Numbered from the stretch's first letter, positions 1 through 8,236 are shown. The stretch: DNA of 18,818 nucleotides from an uncultured Faecalibacterium sp. (GCA_900539945.1 UQDV01000041.1:1-18818); one strand, 5' to 3'. Made by a program: numbers and translations. The notes: generated by a model from the sequence alone, not told the origin.

Positions 1-129
1 GAAACCGACTTTGACAGTTTCATGCTGCGAACTGTCCTCGGCTGCATATGCAGTCAGGGGAGAAAATATCATACACACGCATATAAAAACCAGTAACGCT
101 GCCACATATTTCTTTGCGCTCAAAATCAT
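1..129 (-). CDS. N-terminus of an exported protein, possibly a substrate-binding sensor or transporter component (partial)
   Basis: Read leftward from an ATG at 129, an open frame of 43 codons runs off the window. It starts with a classical signal peptide: Lys6-Lys7, a hydrophobic core at about residues 9-25, and a TAYAA-type cleavage region near residues 26-30. After a short polar stretch comes ETVKVGF (37-43). This is how the first strand of bacterial periplasmic solute-binding domains often begins, including those fused to sensor kinases or diguanylate cyclases in Clostridia. AGGAG lies 7 nt before the ATG, which supports the start. The export signal is seen directly; the solute-binding assignment is inferred from very few residues. 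Whether it is a free binding protein or a membrane-bound sensor depends on sequence outside the window. Confidence 0.6.
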   Translation of the reverse strand, partial: MILSAKKYVAALLVFICVCMIFSPLTAYAAEDSSQHETVKVGF

Positions 130-168
130 ATGAAATCTCCTGTCTGGCAAATATATTTCTCCAATATA

Positions 169-196
169 AGTATATCCTTTTCGTCTCAAAATGCAA
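169..196 (-). promoter_or_regulatory. Candidate promoter of the leftward exported-protein gene
   Basis: On the minus strand TTGCAT (196-191) and TATACT (174-169) are separated by 16 bp, in an AT-rich patch 40-70 bp before the ATG at 129. The -10 is good (5 of 6), the -35 is weak. It overlaps the first codons of the amidohydrolase-like frame on the other strand. Confidence 0.4.
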
Positions 197-457
197 TGTT
201 TTCTTAAGCAGCAACGAAAATCTCAACTTCCACCCGCCACCCTGCGCAACGCGCAGCTGGCAGGCATTGGCGAGGTGACCGGCTCTATCGCGCCCGGCAA
301 AAGCGCAGACTTCATCGTGACGCGCGAAAACCCGCTGGAGGATCTGTGGACCTTGCAGCATCTGGAGCTGGTGGTCTGCTGCGGCCGCGCCGTGAAGAAC
401 CCCTCCCCCAAGCGCAGAAAAGAGGTAGACGCCCTGCTGGACCCGTATCTGGTCTGA
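191..457 (+). pseudogene. C-terminal remnant of an amidohydrolase-family gene
   Basis: The frame translates to 88 residues. From about residue 14 (nt 230) it matches the end of metal-dependent amidohydrolases of the imidazolonepropionase/prolidase-like group: ATLRNAQLAGI, then GEVTGSIAPGKSADFIV, then a V..GR strand and a closing helix. The G.I..GK.ADF/L.V segment is the typical return to the small beta-sandwich domain after the TIM barrel. The metal-binding barrel (over 300 residues in intact members) is absent. An in-frame TAA lies at 167-169, so the frame cannot extend upstream, and there is no ribosome site before 191. The first residues (MQCFLKQQRKSQ) fit nothing in the family. I read it as a 5'-deleted relic joined to unrelated DNA near nt 200-230. 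It should have no catalytic activity. Confidence 0.65.
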
Positions 458-458
458 T

Positions 459-480
459 AGCAGAGCGGGCTGCTGCATTT
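459..480 (+). terminator. Weak stem-loop after the amidohydrolase remnant
   Basis: AGCAG (459-463) can pair with CTGCT (470-474) around a 6-nt loop, followed by gcattt. It may be the decayed terminator of the lost gene. The stem is only 5 bp. Confidence 0.25.
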
Positions 481-511
481 TGAACTGAGCCGTAAAAGCA
501 GATAACAGACA

Positions 512-555
512 AACGCCTCCCCGTATAGAGCAGAAGAACTACACCGGGAGGCGTT
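512..555. repeat. 10-bp perfect inverted repeat (stem-loop), no gene attached
   Basis: AACGCCTCCC (512-521) is exactly complementary to GGGAGGCGTT (546-555), with a 24-nt loop. There is no U-tract on the plus strand; on the minus strand the DNA beyond it is moderately T-rich (TTTGTCTGTT). It may be a terminator relic or a backup terminator for leftward tRNA transcripts. From 556 to about 653 I see nothing convincing. Confidence 0.45.
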
Positions 556-653
556 GCTATATCCAGAAAATCGGGTACATATCATTTTCAAAATCGAGCG
601 GCTGTATGTCAGGTATTCAATTCAATGGATTTATGCTTGCGATTGACCAGATA

Positions 654-673
654 AAATCGTTGGCATTGTGGTC
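654..673. repeat. Imperfect copy of the tRNA-Pro 3' end and terminator arm
   Basis: On the minus strand this 20-mer is GACCA, five variable bases, then CCAACGATTT. It matches 727-746, where GACCA is the last five bases of tRNA-Pro and CCAACGATTT is the first arm of its terminator. By eye 17 of 20 positions agree, and the similarity stops on both sides. Confidence 0.5.
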
Positions 674-697
674 AAACCCAAATGAGGTCAGCCCACA

Positions 698-740
698 AAC
701 AAAAAAATCCAACGATTTCTAACGTGAAATCGTTGGATTT
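698..740 (-). terminator. Rho-independent terminator of tRNA-Pro
   Basis: Perfect 14-bp inverted repeat: AAATCCAACGATTT (705-718) and AAATCGTTGGATTT (727-740), with an 8-nt loop. In the leftward direction it runs straight into a T-run (complement of the A-run 701-707). It begins 1 nt after the encoded CCA end of the tRNA. No T-run follows in the rightward direction, so its polarity is clear. Confidence 0.85.
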
Positions 741-741
741 A

Positions 742-819
742 TGGTCCGAGTGGCGAGAATCGAACTCACGGCCTCTTGAACCCCATTCAAGCGCGCTACC
801 AAAACTGCGCTACACCCGG
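742..819 (-). tRNA. tRNA-Pro (anticodon GGG)
   Basis: The minus strand folds as a complete cloverleaf. The acceptor arm is CCGGGTG paired with CACTCGG, with discriminator A and an encoded CCA (744-742). The D stem is GCGC/GCGC. The anticodon stem is CTTGA/TCAAG with loop ATGGGGT, so the anticodon is GGG (784-782). The T arm is GTGAG-TTCGATT-CTCGC. The C1-G72 pair and A73 fit tRNA-Pro. It decodes CCC and CCU. It is a single-gene unit with its own promoter and terminator. Confidence 0.95.
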
Positions 820-830
820 ATATCGCGCTC

Positions 831-848
831 CGCTTCCCTACCGAAGCG
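831..848 (-). other. Stem-loop in the 5' leader of pre-tRNA-Pro
   Basis: CGCTTC (848-843) and GAAGCG (836-831) on the minus strand pair perfectly around 6 nt. The hairpin lies between the expected start of transcription (about 856) and the mature tRNA 5' end (819), in the part that RNase P would remove. Confidence 0.45.
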
Positions 849-862
849 TGGCGACAAGAGAT

Positions 863-891
863 ATTATACGCAGATTGGGGTCGTTTGTCAA
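863..891 (-). promoter_or_regulatory. Consensus sigma-A promoter of tRNA-Pro
   Basis: On the minus strand TTGACA (891-886) and TATAAT (868-863) are both perfect and separated by exactly 17 bp. Transcription should begin near 856, giving a leader of about 37 nt before the tRNA. Confidence 0.9.
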
Positions 892-923
892 CCATTTTTT
901 GCAATTTTTTCGAGCATTTTTGC

Positions 924-948
924 AAAAAGTCCGATTTTTACGCATCGG
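924..948 (-). terminator. Possible terminator of uvrA
   Basis: Nine nt after the uvrA stop, CCGAT (948-944) can pair with ATCGG (935-931), followed by ACTTTTTG. The stem has only 5 bp, so it may be weak and allow some read-through into tRNA-Pro. Confidence 0.45.
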
Positions 949-956
949 CGCTCTTT

Positions 957-3818
957 TTATTGTTGTGCTGCCTGCCGCAGTGCCTTGTCCTTTTCCAGCA
1001 GGGGCTTGAGGTACTGGCCGGTAAAGCTGCCGGGCACTTCGGCCACCTGCTCCGGGGTACCCTCGGCGATGACCAGACCACCGGCACTGCCGCCCTCCGG
1101 GCCCAGATCAATGATGTGGTCGGCGCACTTGATCAGATCCAGATTGTGCTCGATGACGATGACCGTGTTGCCGGCATCCACCAGCTTCTGCAGCACCTCG
1201 ATCAGACGGTGCACATCTGCGATGTGCAGGCCGGTGGTGGGCTCGTCGAGGATATACACCGTTTTGCCGGTGCCGCGGCGGGCCAGCTCGTTGGCCAGCT
1301 TCACACGCTGAGCCTCGCCGCCGGACAGGGTGGTGGCGCTCTGGCCCAGCGTTACATACCCCAGACCCACATCCAGCAGGGTCTGCAGCTTGCGGGCGAT
1401 CTTGGGCTGGTTGGCAAAGAACACCACCGCTTCTTCCACAGTCATGTTCAGCACGTCGGAAATGGTCTTTTCCTTATATTTCACTTCCAGCGTTTCGCGG
1501 TTGTAGCGGGTGCCCTTGCACACCTCGCAGGGCACATACACGTCCGGCAAAAAGTGCATTTCGATCTGCAGGATGCCGTTGCCCTCGCAGGCCTCGCACC
1601 GGCCGCCCTTGACGTTGAAGCTGAACCGTCCCGGCCCGTAGCCCCGCATTTTGGCGTCCTGCGTCTGGGAGAACACCGTGCGGATATCGTTGAACACCCC
1701 GGTATAGGTGGCGGGGTTGGAGCGGGGCGTGCGGCCGATGGGCTGCTGGTCGATGCCGATGACCTTATCCACAAACCCCAGTCCCTCTATCCCGTCGCAT
1801 TTGCCTGCGCGGGAGCGGGCACCGTTCAGCTCACAGGCCAGCGTTTTGTACAGGATCTCATTGATCAGGCTGGACTTGCCGGAACCGGAAATTCCGGTCA
1901 CGCAGATGAACTCACCCAGCGGGAATTTTACGTCGAGGTTGCGCAGGTTATTTTCCCGTGCGCCCTTCACGGTGAGGAAGTTGCCGTTGCCGGAGCGGCG
2001 GGTCTGGGGCACTTCGATGCGCTTGCGGCCCGAGAGATAGTCGCCGGTGATGCTGCGTTTGGCCTTGCAGATATCCTTCACACTGCCGGCCGCCACGATC
2101 TCACCGCCGTGCACACCGGCACCGGGGCCGACGTCCACGATATAGTCCGCATTGCGCATGGTGTCCTCGTCGTGCTCCACCACGATGACCGTATTGCCAA
2201 GGTCGCGCAGATTTTTGAGCGTAGCAATCAGCTTGTCGTTGTCGCGCTGGTGCAGGCCGATGCTGGGCTCATCCAGCACATACAGCACACCGGAAAGGGC
2301 GCTGCCGATCTGGGTGGTCAGGCGGATGCGCTGGCTCTCGCCGCCGGACAGCGTGCCCGCCGACCGGGCCAGCGTGAGATAATCCAGACCCACGCTCTGC
2401 AAAAATTGCAGACGGTTTTTGATTTCCTTCATAATCTGGCCGCCGATCTGCTTTTGTTTTTCGGTCAGGTTCGGCTCGTTTTCCCGGATGAATTCCAGCT
2501 CTTCCCGGATGGACATCTCGCAGAATTCGCTGATGTTCTTGTCCCCGACCGTTACGGCCAGCACCACCGGTTTCAGGCGTCGGCCGTGGCAGTCCGGGCA
2601 CTCCACACCGGACATGAAGCTGCCGATTTCTTCCTTCATCCACTCGCTGTTGGTCTCGCGGAAGCGGCGCTCCAGATTCTCCACGATGCCCTCAAACGTA
2701 TTATAGTAGACACCGCTGCCGAACTCGTTGGTGCGGTGCATCTCGATCTTTTCGCCGTTGGTACCGTAGAGCAGGGCGTTGACCGCCTCGGTGCTCATAT
2801 CCTTGATGGGCGTGTCCAGCGTAAAACCGTACTTTTTGCCAAGGCCCAGATAGTACATCTCGCTCACCGAGCCCTCAGCGTAGTACCAGCCGCTGGCCTT
2901 GATGGCACCCTCCCGGATGGAAAGGTTCCGGTTGGGCAGGATGCGTTCCTCGTCCACCCGCATGAAGGTGCCAAGACCGGTGCACTTTTCGCAGGCACCC
3001 AGCGGGTTATTGAAGGAGAATAGCCGGGGAGACAGGTCGCTGATGGAGATGCCGTGTTCCGGGCAGGCAAAATTCTGGCTGAAGGTCATCACTTCGCCGC
3101 CGACCACTTCCACCTCGGCCACACCGCCGGTCAGGGCCAGTGCCGTTTCCAGCGAATCGGCCAGGCGGCCCCGGATGCCCTTGCGCAGGGCAAGGCGGTC
3201 CACCACCACCTCCACGGTGTGCTTGATGTTCTTTTCCAGCGTGATCTCCTCATCCAGATCGTACAGATTGCCGTCGATCTTCACGCGAGCGTAACCAGCA
3301 CGGCGGGCGGCATCCAGCTCCTTCTGCTGGGTGCCCTTGCGCTGACGCACCACCGGAGCCAGCACCATGAACTTGGTCCCCTCTTCCAGCTTCAGGACGG
3401 CGTCCACCATCTCGTCCACGGTCTGCTGACTGATGACCCGGCCGCACACCGGACAGTGGGGCACGCCCACGCGGGCGTACAGCAGGCGCAGGTAATCGTA
3501 GATCTCGGTCACGGTGCCCACGGTGGAGCGGGGGTTGTGGCTGGTGGTTTTCTGGTCGATGGAAATGGCCGGCGACAGGCCGGTGATCTCGTCCACATCG
3601 GGCTTGTCCATCCGGCCCAGGAACATGCGGGCGTAGCTGGACAGGCTTTCCACATAGCGGCGCTGGCCGTCGGCGTAGATGGTGTCAAAGGCAAGGCTCG
3701 ACTTGCCCGAACCGGACAGGCCGGTCATGACGATGAGCTTCTCCCGCGGGAGGGTCAGGTTTACATTTTTCAGGTTGTGCTCGCGGGCACCCTTGATGAT
3801 GATCTTATCGTTTGCCAA
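957..3818 (-). CDS. uvrA: Excinuclease ABC subunit UvrA
   Basis: UvrA is the damage-sensing ATPase of nucleotide excision repair; it loads UvrB at lesions. The 953-residue product has the full family layout. The first Walker A is GLSGSGKSS at residues 33-41, and a second one, GISGSGKSS, lies in the C-terminal half. Two ABC signatures are present (LSGGESQR and LSGGEAQR). Zinc-finger cysteines are visible as [18 protein letters not shown] and, late, [16 protein letters not shown] chose the TTG at 3818, which gives [16 protein letters not shown], the usual UvrA beginning, and has GGGAG 8 nt upstream. An ATG at 3851 would add 11 atypical residues and has no better site. The start overlaps the last codons of uvrB by 14 nt, so translation is probably coupled. 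The gene is intact. Confidence 0.96.
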   Translation of the reverse strand: MANDKIIIKGAREHNLKNVNLTLPREKLIVMTGLSGSGKSSLAFDTIYADGQRRYVESLSSYARMFLGRMDKPDVDEITGLSPAISIDQKTTSHNPRSTVGTVTEIYDYLRLLYARVGVPHCPVCGRVISQQTVDEMVDAVLKLEEGTKFMVLAPVVRQRKGTQQKELDAARRAGYARVKIDGNLYDLDEEITLEKNIKHTVEVVVDRLALRKGIRGRLADSLETALALTGGVAEVEVVGGEVMTFSQNFACPEHGISISDLSPRLFSFNNPLGACEKCTGLGTFMRVDEERILPNRNLSIREGAIKASGWYYAEGSVSEMYYLGLGKKYGFTLDTPIKDMSTEAVNALLYGTNGEKIEMHRTNEFGSGVYYNTFEGIVENLERRFRETNSEWMKEEIGSFMSGVECPDCHGRRLKPVVLAVTVGDKNISEFCEMSIREELEFIRENEPNLTEKQKQIGGQIMKEIKNRLQFLQSVGLDYLTLARSAGTLSGGESQRIRLTTQIGSALSGVLYVLDEPSIGLHQRDNDKLIATLKNLRDLGNTVIVVEHDEDTMRNADYIVDVGPGAGVHGGEIVAAGSVKDICKAKRSITGDYLSGRKRIEVPQTRRSGNGNFLTVKGARENNLRNLDVKFPLGEFICVTGISGSGKSSLINEILYKTLACELNGARSRAGKCDGIEGLGFVDKVIGIDQQPIGRTPRSNPATYTGVFNDIRTVFSQTQDAKMRGYGPGRFSFNVKGGRCEACEGNGILQIEMHFLPDVYVPCEVCKGTRYNRETLEVKYKEKTISDVLNMTVEEAVVFFANQPKIARKLQTLLDVGLGYVTLGQSATTLSGGEAQRVKLANELARRGTGKTVYILDEPTTGLHIADVHRLIEVLQKLVDAGNTVIVIEHNLDLIKCADHIIDLGPEGGSAGGLVIAEGTPEQVAEVPGSFTGQYLKPLLEKDKALRQAAQQ

Positions 3819-5862
3819 GGTATTTTCTCCCTTTTCGTTGTGTCTGTGCATGGTTCTGTTTGCGCTCGGTCTCGGCGGCAGAATCCACGGTGGGGTTCTC
3901 GCCCCGGCGCAGGCGGTCGATCTGGTCGCGCAGGAAGGCCGCGTGCTCGAACTCCAGCAGCTTGGCGGCTTCCTTCATCTCGCGGGTCAGACGCTCAATG
4001 GCGGCTTCCCGCTCCATCTTCCCCATGCGGCGGGTGTTGCGTTTGGCGTTCTCGGCCTTATCGCTGATCTCGATGCTGTCTGCAATGGCCTTGACGATGG
4101 TCCTGGGCACGATGCCATGTTCCTGATTGTAGGCCATCTGGATGGCGCGGCGGCGCTCCGTCTCAGTGATGGCACGGTCCATGCTGTCGGTGACCACATC
4201 GGCGTACATGATGACCATGCCTTCTGCGTTTCGGGCAGCACGGCCGATGGTCTGGATGAGACTGGTCTCGCTGCGCAGAAAACCTTCCTTGTCGGCATCC
4301 AGAATGGCCACCAAGCTCACCTCCGGCAGGTCCAGACCCTCGCGCAGCAGGTTGATACCCACCACCACGTCGATGCTGCCCAGGCGCAGGTCCTTGATGA
4401 TCTCCATGCGCTCGAAGGTGTCCACCTCGTGGTGCATATACTTGACCTTGATGCCCTGTTCGGTGAGGTAGTCGGTGAGGTCCTCGGCCATTTTCTTGGT
4501 CAGGGTGGTCACCAGCACCCGCTCCTGCCGGGCAATGCGGGTGTTGATTTCGCCCAGAAGGTCCACCACCTGCCCTTCCACCGGGCGCACCGAGATGACC
4601 GGGTCCAGCAATCCGGTGGGACGGATTACCTGCTGGGCCACTTGGGTGCTGTTCTGGCGCTCATATTCTCCGGGCGTAGCCGAAACAAAGATCATCTGGT
4701 TGAGCTTGGACTCCACTTCCTCAAATTTGAGGGGGCGGTTATCAAAGGCCGACGGCAGACGGAACCCGTACTCCACCAGCGTTTTCTTGCGGGCGTAGTC
4801 GCCGCCGTACATGGCACGCACCTGCGGCAGGGTGACGTGACTTTCGTCCACAAAGAGCAGAAAATCCTCCGGGAAATAATCCAGCAGGGTCGTGGGCATG
4901 CTGCCCGGCGCACGGCCCGACAGCACCGCCGAGTAGTTTTCGATGCCCTTGCACACGCCCACCTCGTTGAGCATCTCAATGTCGTAATTGGTGCGCTGGG
5001 CAATGCGCTGGGCCTCGATGAGCTTGCCCTCTGCGGTGAACTGCTTCACCTGCGCGTCGCACTCGGCGCGGATCTTTTCCAGCGCGGCGGCCTTTTTCTC
5101 GGCGCTGACAATGTAGTGGCTGGCCGGGAAGATGGCCACATGCTTGACCACGTTCTGCTTGGTGCCGGTGAGGGGGTTGAACTCGGTGATGCGGTCGATC
5201 TCGTCCCCAAAAAACTCCACCCGGATGGCCAGCTCACTCATATAGGCCAGGTAGATGTCCACCGTGTCCCCGTGGACCCGGAACTTGTTGCGGACAAAAT
5301 TTACGTCGTTGCGCTCGTATTGCAGGGTAACCAGCTTTTGGCACAGTTCATCCCGCTCCATCAGCATGCCGGGCCGCAGACTGATGACCATGCTGCGGTA
5401 GTCAATGGGGTCGCCCAGTGAGTAGATGCAGGACACCGACGCCACGATGATCACATCCCGCCGTTCCGAAAGCGCCGCCGTAGCCGAGTGGCGCAGACGG
5501 TCGATCTCGTCGTTGATGGCGCTGTCCTTTTCAATATAGGTATCGGTGCTGGGGATGTAGGCTTCCGGCTGGTAGTAGTCGTAGTAGCTGACAAAATACT
5601 CCACCGCATTGTTGGGGAAAAACGAGCGGAACTCGGTGCACAGCTGGGCTGCCAGCGTTTTGTTGTGGGCCAGCACCAGCGTGGGCCGGTTGCACCGGGC
5701 GATGACGTTGGCCATGGTAAAAGTCTTGCCGCTGCCGGTAACGCCCAGCAGGGTCTGGCAGCGGTCACCCCGCTGCACCCCCTCCACCAGCGTTTCAATG
5801 GCCTGGGGCTGGTCGCCGGTGGGCTGATACGAGGACACCAGTTCAAATTTTTCGTCTGCCAC
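3805..5862 (-). CDS. uvrB: Excinuclease ABC subunit UvrB
   Basis: UvrB is the helicase-like core of nucleotide excision repair: it accepts damaged DNA from UvrA and recruits UvrC. The product is 685 residues, normal for the family. Walker [11 protein letters not shown] lies near residues 40-49. The damage-clamping beta-hairpin, rich in Tyr ([21 protein letters not shown]), spans about 93-113. The helicase motif DESH follows LLFV in the middle, and SATP and QTIGRAARN motifs come later. The C-terminal UVR motif (about 633-668) contacts UvrC. I chose the GTG at 5862, which has AGGAG 7 nt upstream and yields the usual [20 protein letters not shown] start. A TTG at 5920-5922 in the same frame is almost on top of the -10 box and cannot be used. 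uvrA follows with overlap; uvrC is not in the window. Confidence 0.96.
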   Translation of the reverse strand: MADEKFELVSSYQPTGDQPQAIETLVEGVQRGDRCQTLLGVTGSGKTFTMANVIARCNRPTLVLAHNKTLAAQLCTEFRSFFPNNAVEYFVSYYDYYQPEAYIPSTDTYIEKDSAINDEIDRLRHSATAALSERRDVIIVASVSCIYSLGDPIDYRSMVISLRPGMLMERDELCQKLVTLQYERNDVNFVRNKFRVHGDTVDIYLAYMSELAIRVEFFGDEIDRITEFNPLTGTKQNVVKHVAIFPASHYIVSAEKKAAALEKIRAECDAQVKQFTAEGKLIEAQRIAQRTNYDIEMLNEVGVCKGIENYSAVLSGRAPGSMPTTLLDYFPEDFLLFVDESHVTLPQVRAMYGGDYARKKTLVEYGFRLPSAFDNRPLKFEEVESKLNQMIFVSATPGEYERQNSTQVAQQVIRPTGLLDPVISVRPVEGQVVDLLGEINTRIARQERVLVTTLTKKMAEDLTDYLTEQGIKVKYMHHEVDTFERMEIIKDLRLGSIDVVVGINLLREGLDLPEVSLVAILDADKEGFLRSETSLIQTIGRAARNAEGMVIMYADVVTDSMDRAITETERRRAIQMAYNQEHGIVPRTIVKAIADSIEISDKAENAKRNTRRMGKMEREAAIERLTREMKEAAKLLEFEHAAFLRDQIDRLRRGENPTVDSAAETERKQNHAQTQRKGRKYLGKR

Positions 5863-5897
5863 TGCAGCTCTCCTCTCCGGCTCTCCGCCGGGCGAAG

Positions 5898-5911
5898 AAC
5901 CACAATTGGTT
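5898..5911. promoter_or_regulatory. Inverted repeat in the uvrB leader, candidate operator
   Basis: AACCA (5898-5902) and TGGTT (5907-5911) are separated by CAAT. The site lies about 9-22 bp after the expected uvrB transcription start. Its geometry recalls a repressor site but it lacks the GAAC-N4-GTTC pattern of the Bacillus LexA box. Confidence 0.3.
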
Positions 5912-5926
5912 GTATCTTTCAATGTG

Positions 5927-5955
5927 ATTATAGCACAGTAGTTTTATAATGTAAA
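5927..5955 (-). promoter_or_regulatory. Promoter of uvrB-uvrA
   Basis: On the minus strand TTTACA (5955-5950) and TATAAT (5932-5927) are 17 bp apart. It begins 14 bp after the radC stop, so uvrBA can be transcribed on their own even if radC read-through also occurs. Expected transcription start is near 5920, giving a leader of about 58 nt. Confidence 0.8.
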
Positions 5956-5969
5956 CAGGTATTCTGCAC

Positions 5970-6689
5970 TCAGGGCCAGAAAAGTGTGCCGGTCTTGAAG
6001 TCGTAGATGGGCAGCCGCCCGGCATCCCGCATGGAAAAGCACTCCGTGTCGGTCAGGATAAAGTGGTCCAGCAGATGGATGTTCACCAGCCCCAGCGCCC
6101 GGGCAATGCTGCCAGTGGCCTCCATATCCTCCATGGAGGGCAGAGCCACTCCGTTGGGGTGATTATGACAGAGCACTACAGCGTCGGTGCCGCCCTTGAT
6201 GGCAGTGGCCACCACATCCTTCACGTCCAGGCTCACCCGGTCGGAGGTGCCCTCCCGCAGCCAGACCGCTGCTTTGATGTGGCGGCGGGTGCTCAGCGAG
6301 ACCAGCATGGCGCGCTCGTAGTCAGACCAGGCAAACTTGGCCATCAGGTAGCTGCCCAGCTGTTCCGTGGTGTTGAAGCAGCGCTTTCCATCGGTGCGGC
6401 AGCGCCCGTAATACCGGCTGACCTGCGGCAGCATGTGCAGCAGCCTTGCCGAGGTGGGGCCGATGCCCTCCACGGTGCACAGTTCTTCCTCGCTGGCCTC
6501 CAGCACAGAGGCAAAGTCCCCGAACCGCTCCAGCAGGTTGTACGCGATCTCGTTGGTATCCCTCTGAGCATTGGTCGTATACAGGATATATTCCAGCACT
6601 TCATGGTCGGCCAGACTGTCCAGCCCGTAGTTCTGCACCCGCTCCCGCATGCGCTGGCGGTGCCCCTGATGCCGTTTGTATTCTGCCAT
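5970..6689 (-). CDS. radC: RadC-family JAB/MPN domain protein
   Basis: The 239-residue product has the standard RadC layout. An N-terminal helical region is followed by a helix-hairpin-helix-like segment around VEGIGPTSARLL (73-84) and a C-terminal JAB/MPN metalloprotease-like domain. The JAMM metal motif is complete: HNHPNG with His175 and His177, then Asp188 in PSMEDME. RadC was named for a repair phenotype, but the molecular role of the family is not settled; the JAMM residues suggest a zinc hydrolase. The start has AAGGAG with GGAG 7 nt upstream. The gene lies directly upstream of uvrBA on the same strand, which fits a repair neighbourhood, though uvrB has its own promoter. Confidence 0.92.
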   Translation of the reverse strand: MAEYKRHQGHRQRMRERVQNYGLDSLADHEVLEYILYTTNAQRDTNEIAYNLLERFGDFASVLEASEEELCTVEGIGPTSARLLHMLPQVSRYYGRCRTDGKRCFNTTEQLGSYLMAKFAWSDYERAMLVSLSTRRHIKAAVWLREGTSDRVSLDVKDVVATAIKGGTDAVVLCHNHPNGVALPSMEDMEATGSIARALGLVNIHLLDHFILTDTECFSMRDAGRLPIYDFKTGTLFWP

Positions 6690-6780
6690 GGCGGTTCTCC
6701 TTTTCAGCGTTCTTTCTTTATAGTACCCATTTCCGGCACGGAACTCAAGCCCCCGGGCAAAATATTCAGGGCTGGATGCG

Positions 6781-6809
6781 TTGACTTGGCTGGTTTTGTG
6801 TATTAGTAT
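6781..6809 (+). promoter_or_regulatory. Candidate promoter of the rluA-PAS-CAT unit
   Basis: TTGACT (6781-6786) is followed after 17 bp by TAGTAT (6804-6809); TATAGT at 6807 gives a longer 20-bp spacer. It sits about 40 bp before the pseudouridine synthase start, in the gap between the divergent radC and rluA-type genes. Confidence 0.4.
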
Positions 6810-6847
6810 AGTATCAGTTATTTTTTCTGAGAAGCAAGGAGTATTGC

Positions 6848-7852
6848 ATGAAACAATATACCGCCACCACCAACGACGACGGCGTGCGCCTGTCGCGCTT
6901 TGTGCAGAGCGTGACCCGCGATTTTCCCACCAGCCTTTTGTACAAGAGTTTCCGCAACAAGCGGGTGAAGGTGAACGGCAAAAAGGCCGCGCCGGAGTAC
7001 CGTCTGCAGGCCGGGGACCTGATCGAGCTGTACATCAACGATGAGTTTTTCCCGCCGGAGGGCGCAAAACCCGAGCCGAAGGCTGCGCCCAAAAAGCAGC
7101 CGAAGCAGCCCAAAGTCACCGTGATTTATGAGGACGACAACATTGCCGTGCTGTACAAGCCCACCCACCTGCTGTGCCACAGCGACCGCACTGGTGACGC
7201 GAACCTTGTGGATGCCTTTACCCAGTATCTGGCCGAAAAAGGTGAATACGACCCCCACGGCGAAAACCGCTTCAAGCCCGGCATCTGCAACCGGCTGGAC
7301 CGCGGCACCGAGGGGTTGGTGATTGCCGCCAAGAGCTACGCCGCCCTGCGGGACATGAACGAGATCATCCGCACCGACCTGCTCAAGAAGGAGTACTATA
7401 CCATCACGGTGGGCATCCCACAGAGCGGGCGTTTCACCGCATGGTGGGAGCACGACGAAAAGAACAACAAGGTGAGCATCCACGCCCATCAGGCGCAGGA
7501 CGAACACCGCAAACAGATCATCACGGATGTGGATGTGCTGCGCACGGCCGGGCCTTTTGCGCTGTGCAAGATCGGCCTGGTCACCGGCCGCACCCACCAG
7601 ATCCGTGCCCATCTGGCCTATCTGGGCAAACCCGTGCTGGGCGACATCAAATACGGCAACCGCAAAATGAACGAGCGCACCGGCACAAAAACGCAGGCCC
7701 TGTGCGCCGTGCGCATCACCTTCCGGGAAATTCCGGAGGAAAACACCCTGCACGATCTTTCCGGCAAGGTCATCAAACTGAAGGACCCGCAGATCGTAAA
7801 GCAGTTTGACGCACTGGACAAAACCAAACCGGACCCTGCCAAAGGAGAATGA
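6848..7852 (+). CDS. RluA-family RNA pseudouridine synthase
   Basis: This enzyme would convert specific uridines in rRNA or tRNA to pseudouridine. The 334-residue product starts with an S4 RNA-binding domain (about 12-60, including LLYKSFRNKRVKVNGKKA). A Lys/Pro-rich linker (71-89) follows, then the RluA catalytic domain from about 90. The catalytic aspartate is Asp151 in NRLDRGTEGL, where most members have HRLDR.TSG. The RTHQIRAHLAYLGKPVLGD motif near the C-terminus is typical. AAGGAG lies 6 nt before the ATG. Two small genes follow with gaps of 3 and 6 nt, so it probably heads an operon. RluA, RluC and RluD types cannot be told apart from sequence alone, so I give no symbol. Confidence 0.93.
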   Translation: MKQYTATTNDDGVRLSRFVQSVTRDFPTSLLYKSFRNKRVKVNGKKAAPEYRLQAGDLIELYINDEFFPPEGAKPEPKAAPKKQPKQPKVTVIYEDDNIAVLYKPTHLLCHSDRTGDANLVDAFTQYLAEKGEYDPHGENRFKPGICNRLDRGTEGLVIAAKSYAALRDMNEIIRTDLLKKEYYTITVGIPQSGRFTAWWEHDEKNNKVSIHAHQAQDEHRKQIITDVDVLRTAGPFALCKIGLVTGRTHQIRAHLAYLGKPVLGDIKYGNRKMNERTGTKTQALCAVRITFREIPEENTLHDLSGKVIKLKDPQIVKQFDALDKTKPDPAKGE

Positions 7853-7855
7853 ATC

Positions 7856-8230
7856 ATGGAGCTGAATGCCTATTTCAAAAGTCTCGTGGATCAGGACCGT
7901 GCAGCGGTCGTGATCTGCGACCTGGAACACACCATCATCTATATGAACCCCGCCGCCATTGCCAGCTATGCAAAGCATGGCGGTGTTGCCCTGCTGGGCA
8001 AAAGCGTACTGACCTGCCACAATCCGCAGTCCCGCCAGACCATCCAGCGGGTCATCGACTGGTTTGCCGCCGACAAAAATCATAACCTTGTTTACACCTA
8101 CCACAACGTCAAACAGAACAAGGACGTCTACATGGTCGCCCTGCGGGACGCCGACGGCACCCTGATCGGCTATTACGAAAAGCACGAATACCGCAGCCCG
8201 GAAACCATGAAGCTGTACGATATGGAGTGA
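7856..8230 (+). CDS. Small stand-alone PAS-domain protein
   Basis: The 124-residue product is a single PAS-like domain and nothing else. AAVVICDLEHTIIYMNPAAI (16-35) is the classic beginning of PAS strands A-B and helix C. The closing half has VYMVALRDADGTLIGYYEKHEY, the final strands of a PAS core. There is no output domain, helix-turn-helix or signal peptide, so it is cytosolic and may sense a small ligand or bind a partner. The ligand is unknown. Its ATG is 3 nt after the stop of the pseudouridine synthase gene, and its AGGAG lies within that gene's last codons, which suggests coupled translation. PAS-only proteins like this are common, poorly understood genes in clostridia. Confidence 0.8.
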   Translation: MELNAYFKSLVDQDRAAVVICDLEHTIIYMNPAAIASYAKHGGVALLGKSVLTCHNPQSRQTIQRVIDWFAADKNHNLVYTYHNVKQNKDVYMVALRDADGTLIGYYEKHEYRSPETMKLYDME

Positions 8231-8236
8231 CCTCTC

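Noticed and set aside
606..722. Possible 38-codon plus-strand gene starting with MSGIQFNGFM
   Set aside because: It has no ribosome site, no recognisable family, and it runs into the first arm and loop of the tRNA terminator.
885..5421. Very long open frames on the plus strand opposite uvrA and uvrB
   Set aside because: They lie antisense to intact, well-recognised genes, have no family resemblance and are rich in His/Leu/Gly/Ala. They result from GC-rich codon use in the true genes.
5863..5922. TTG at 5922 as the uvrB start
   Set aside because: It lies within a few bases of the -10 box, at the expected transcript start, so it could hardly be translated. GTG at 5862 has a good ribosome site.
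5880..5960. Classical Bacillus-type LexA box before uvrB
   Set aside because: No GAAC-N4-GTTC match is present; only a different dyad is seen and is reported as a weak candidate.
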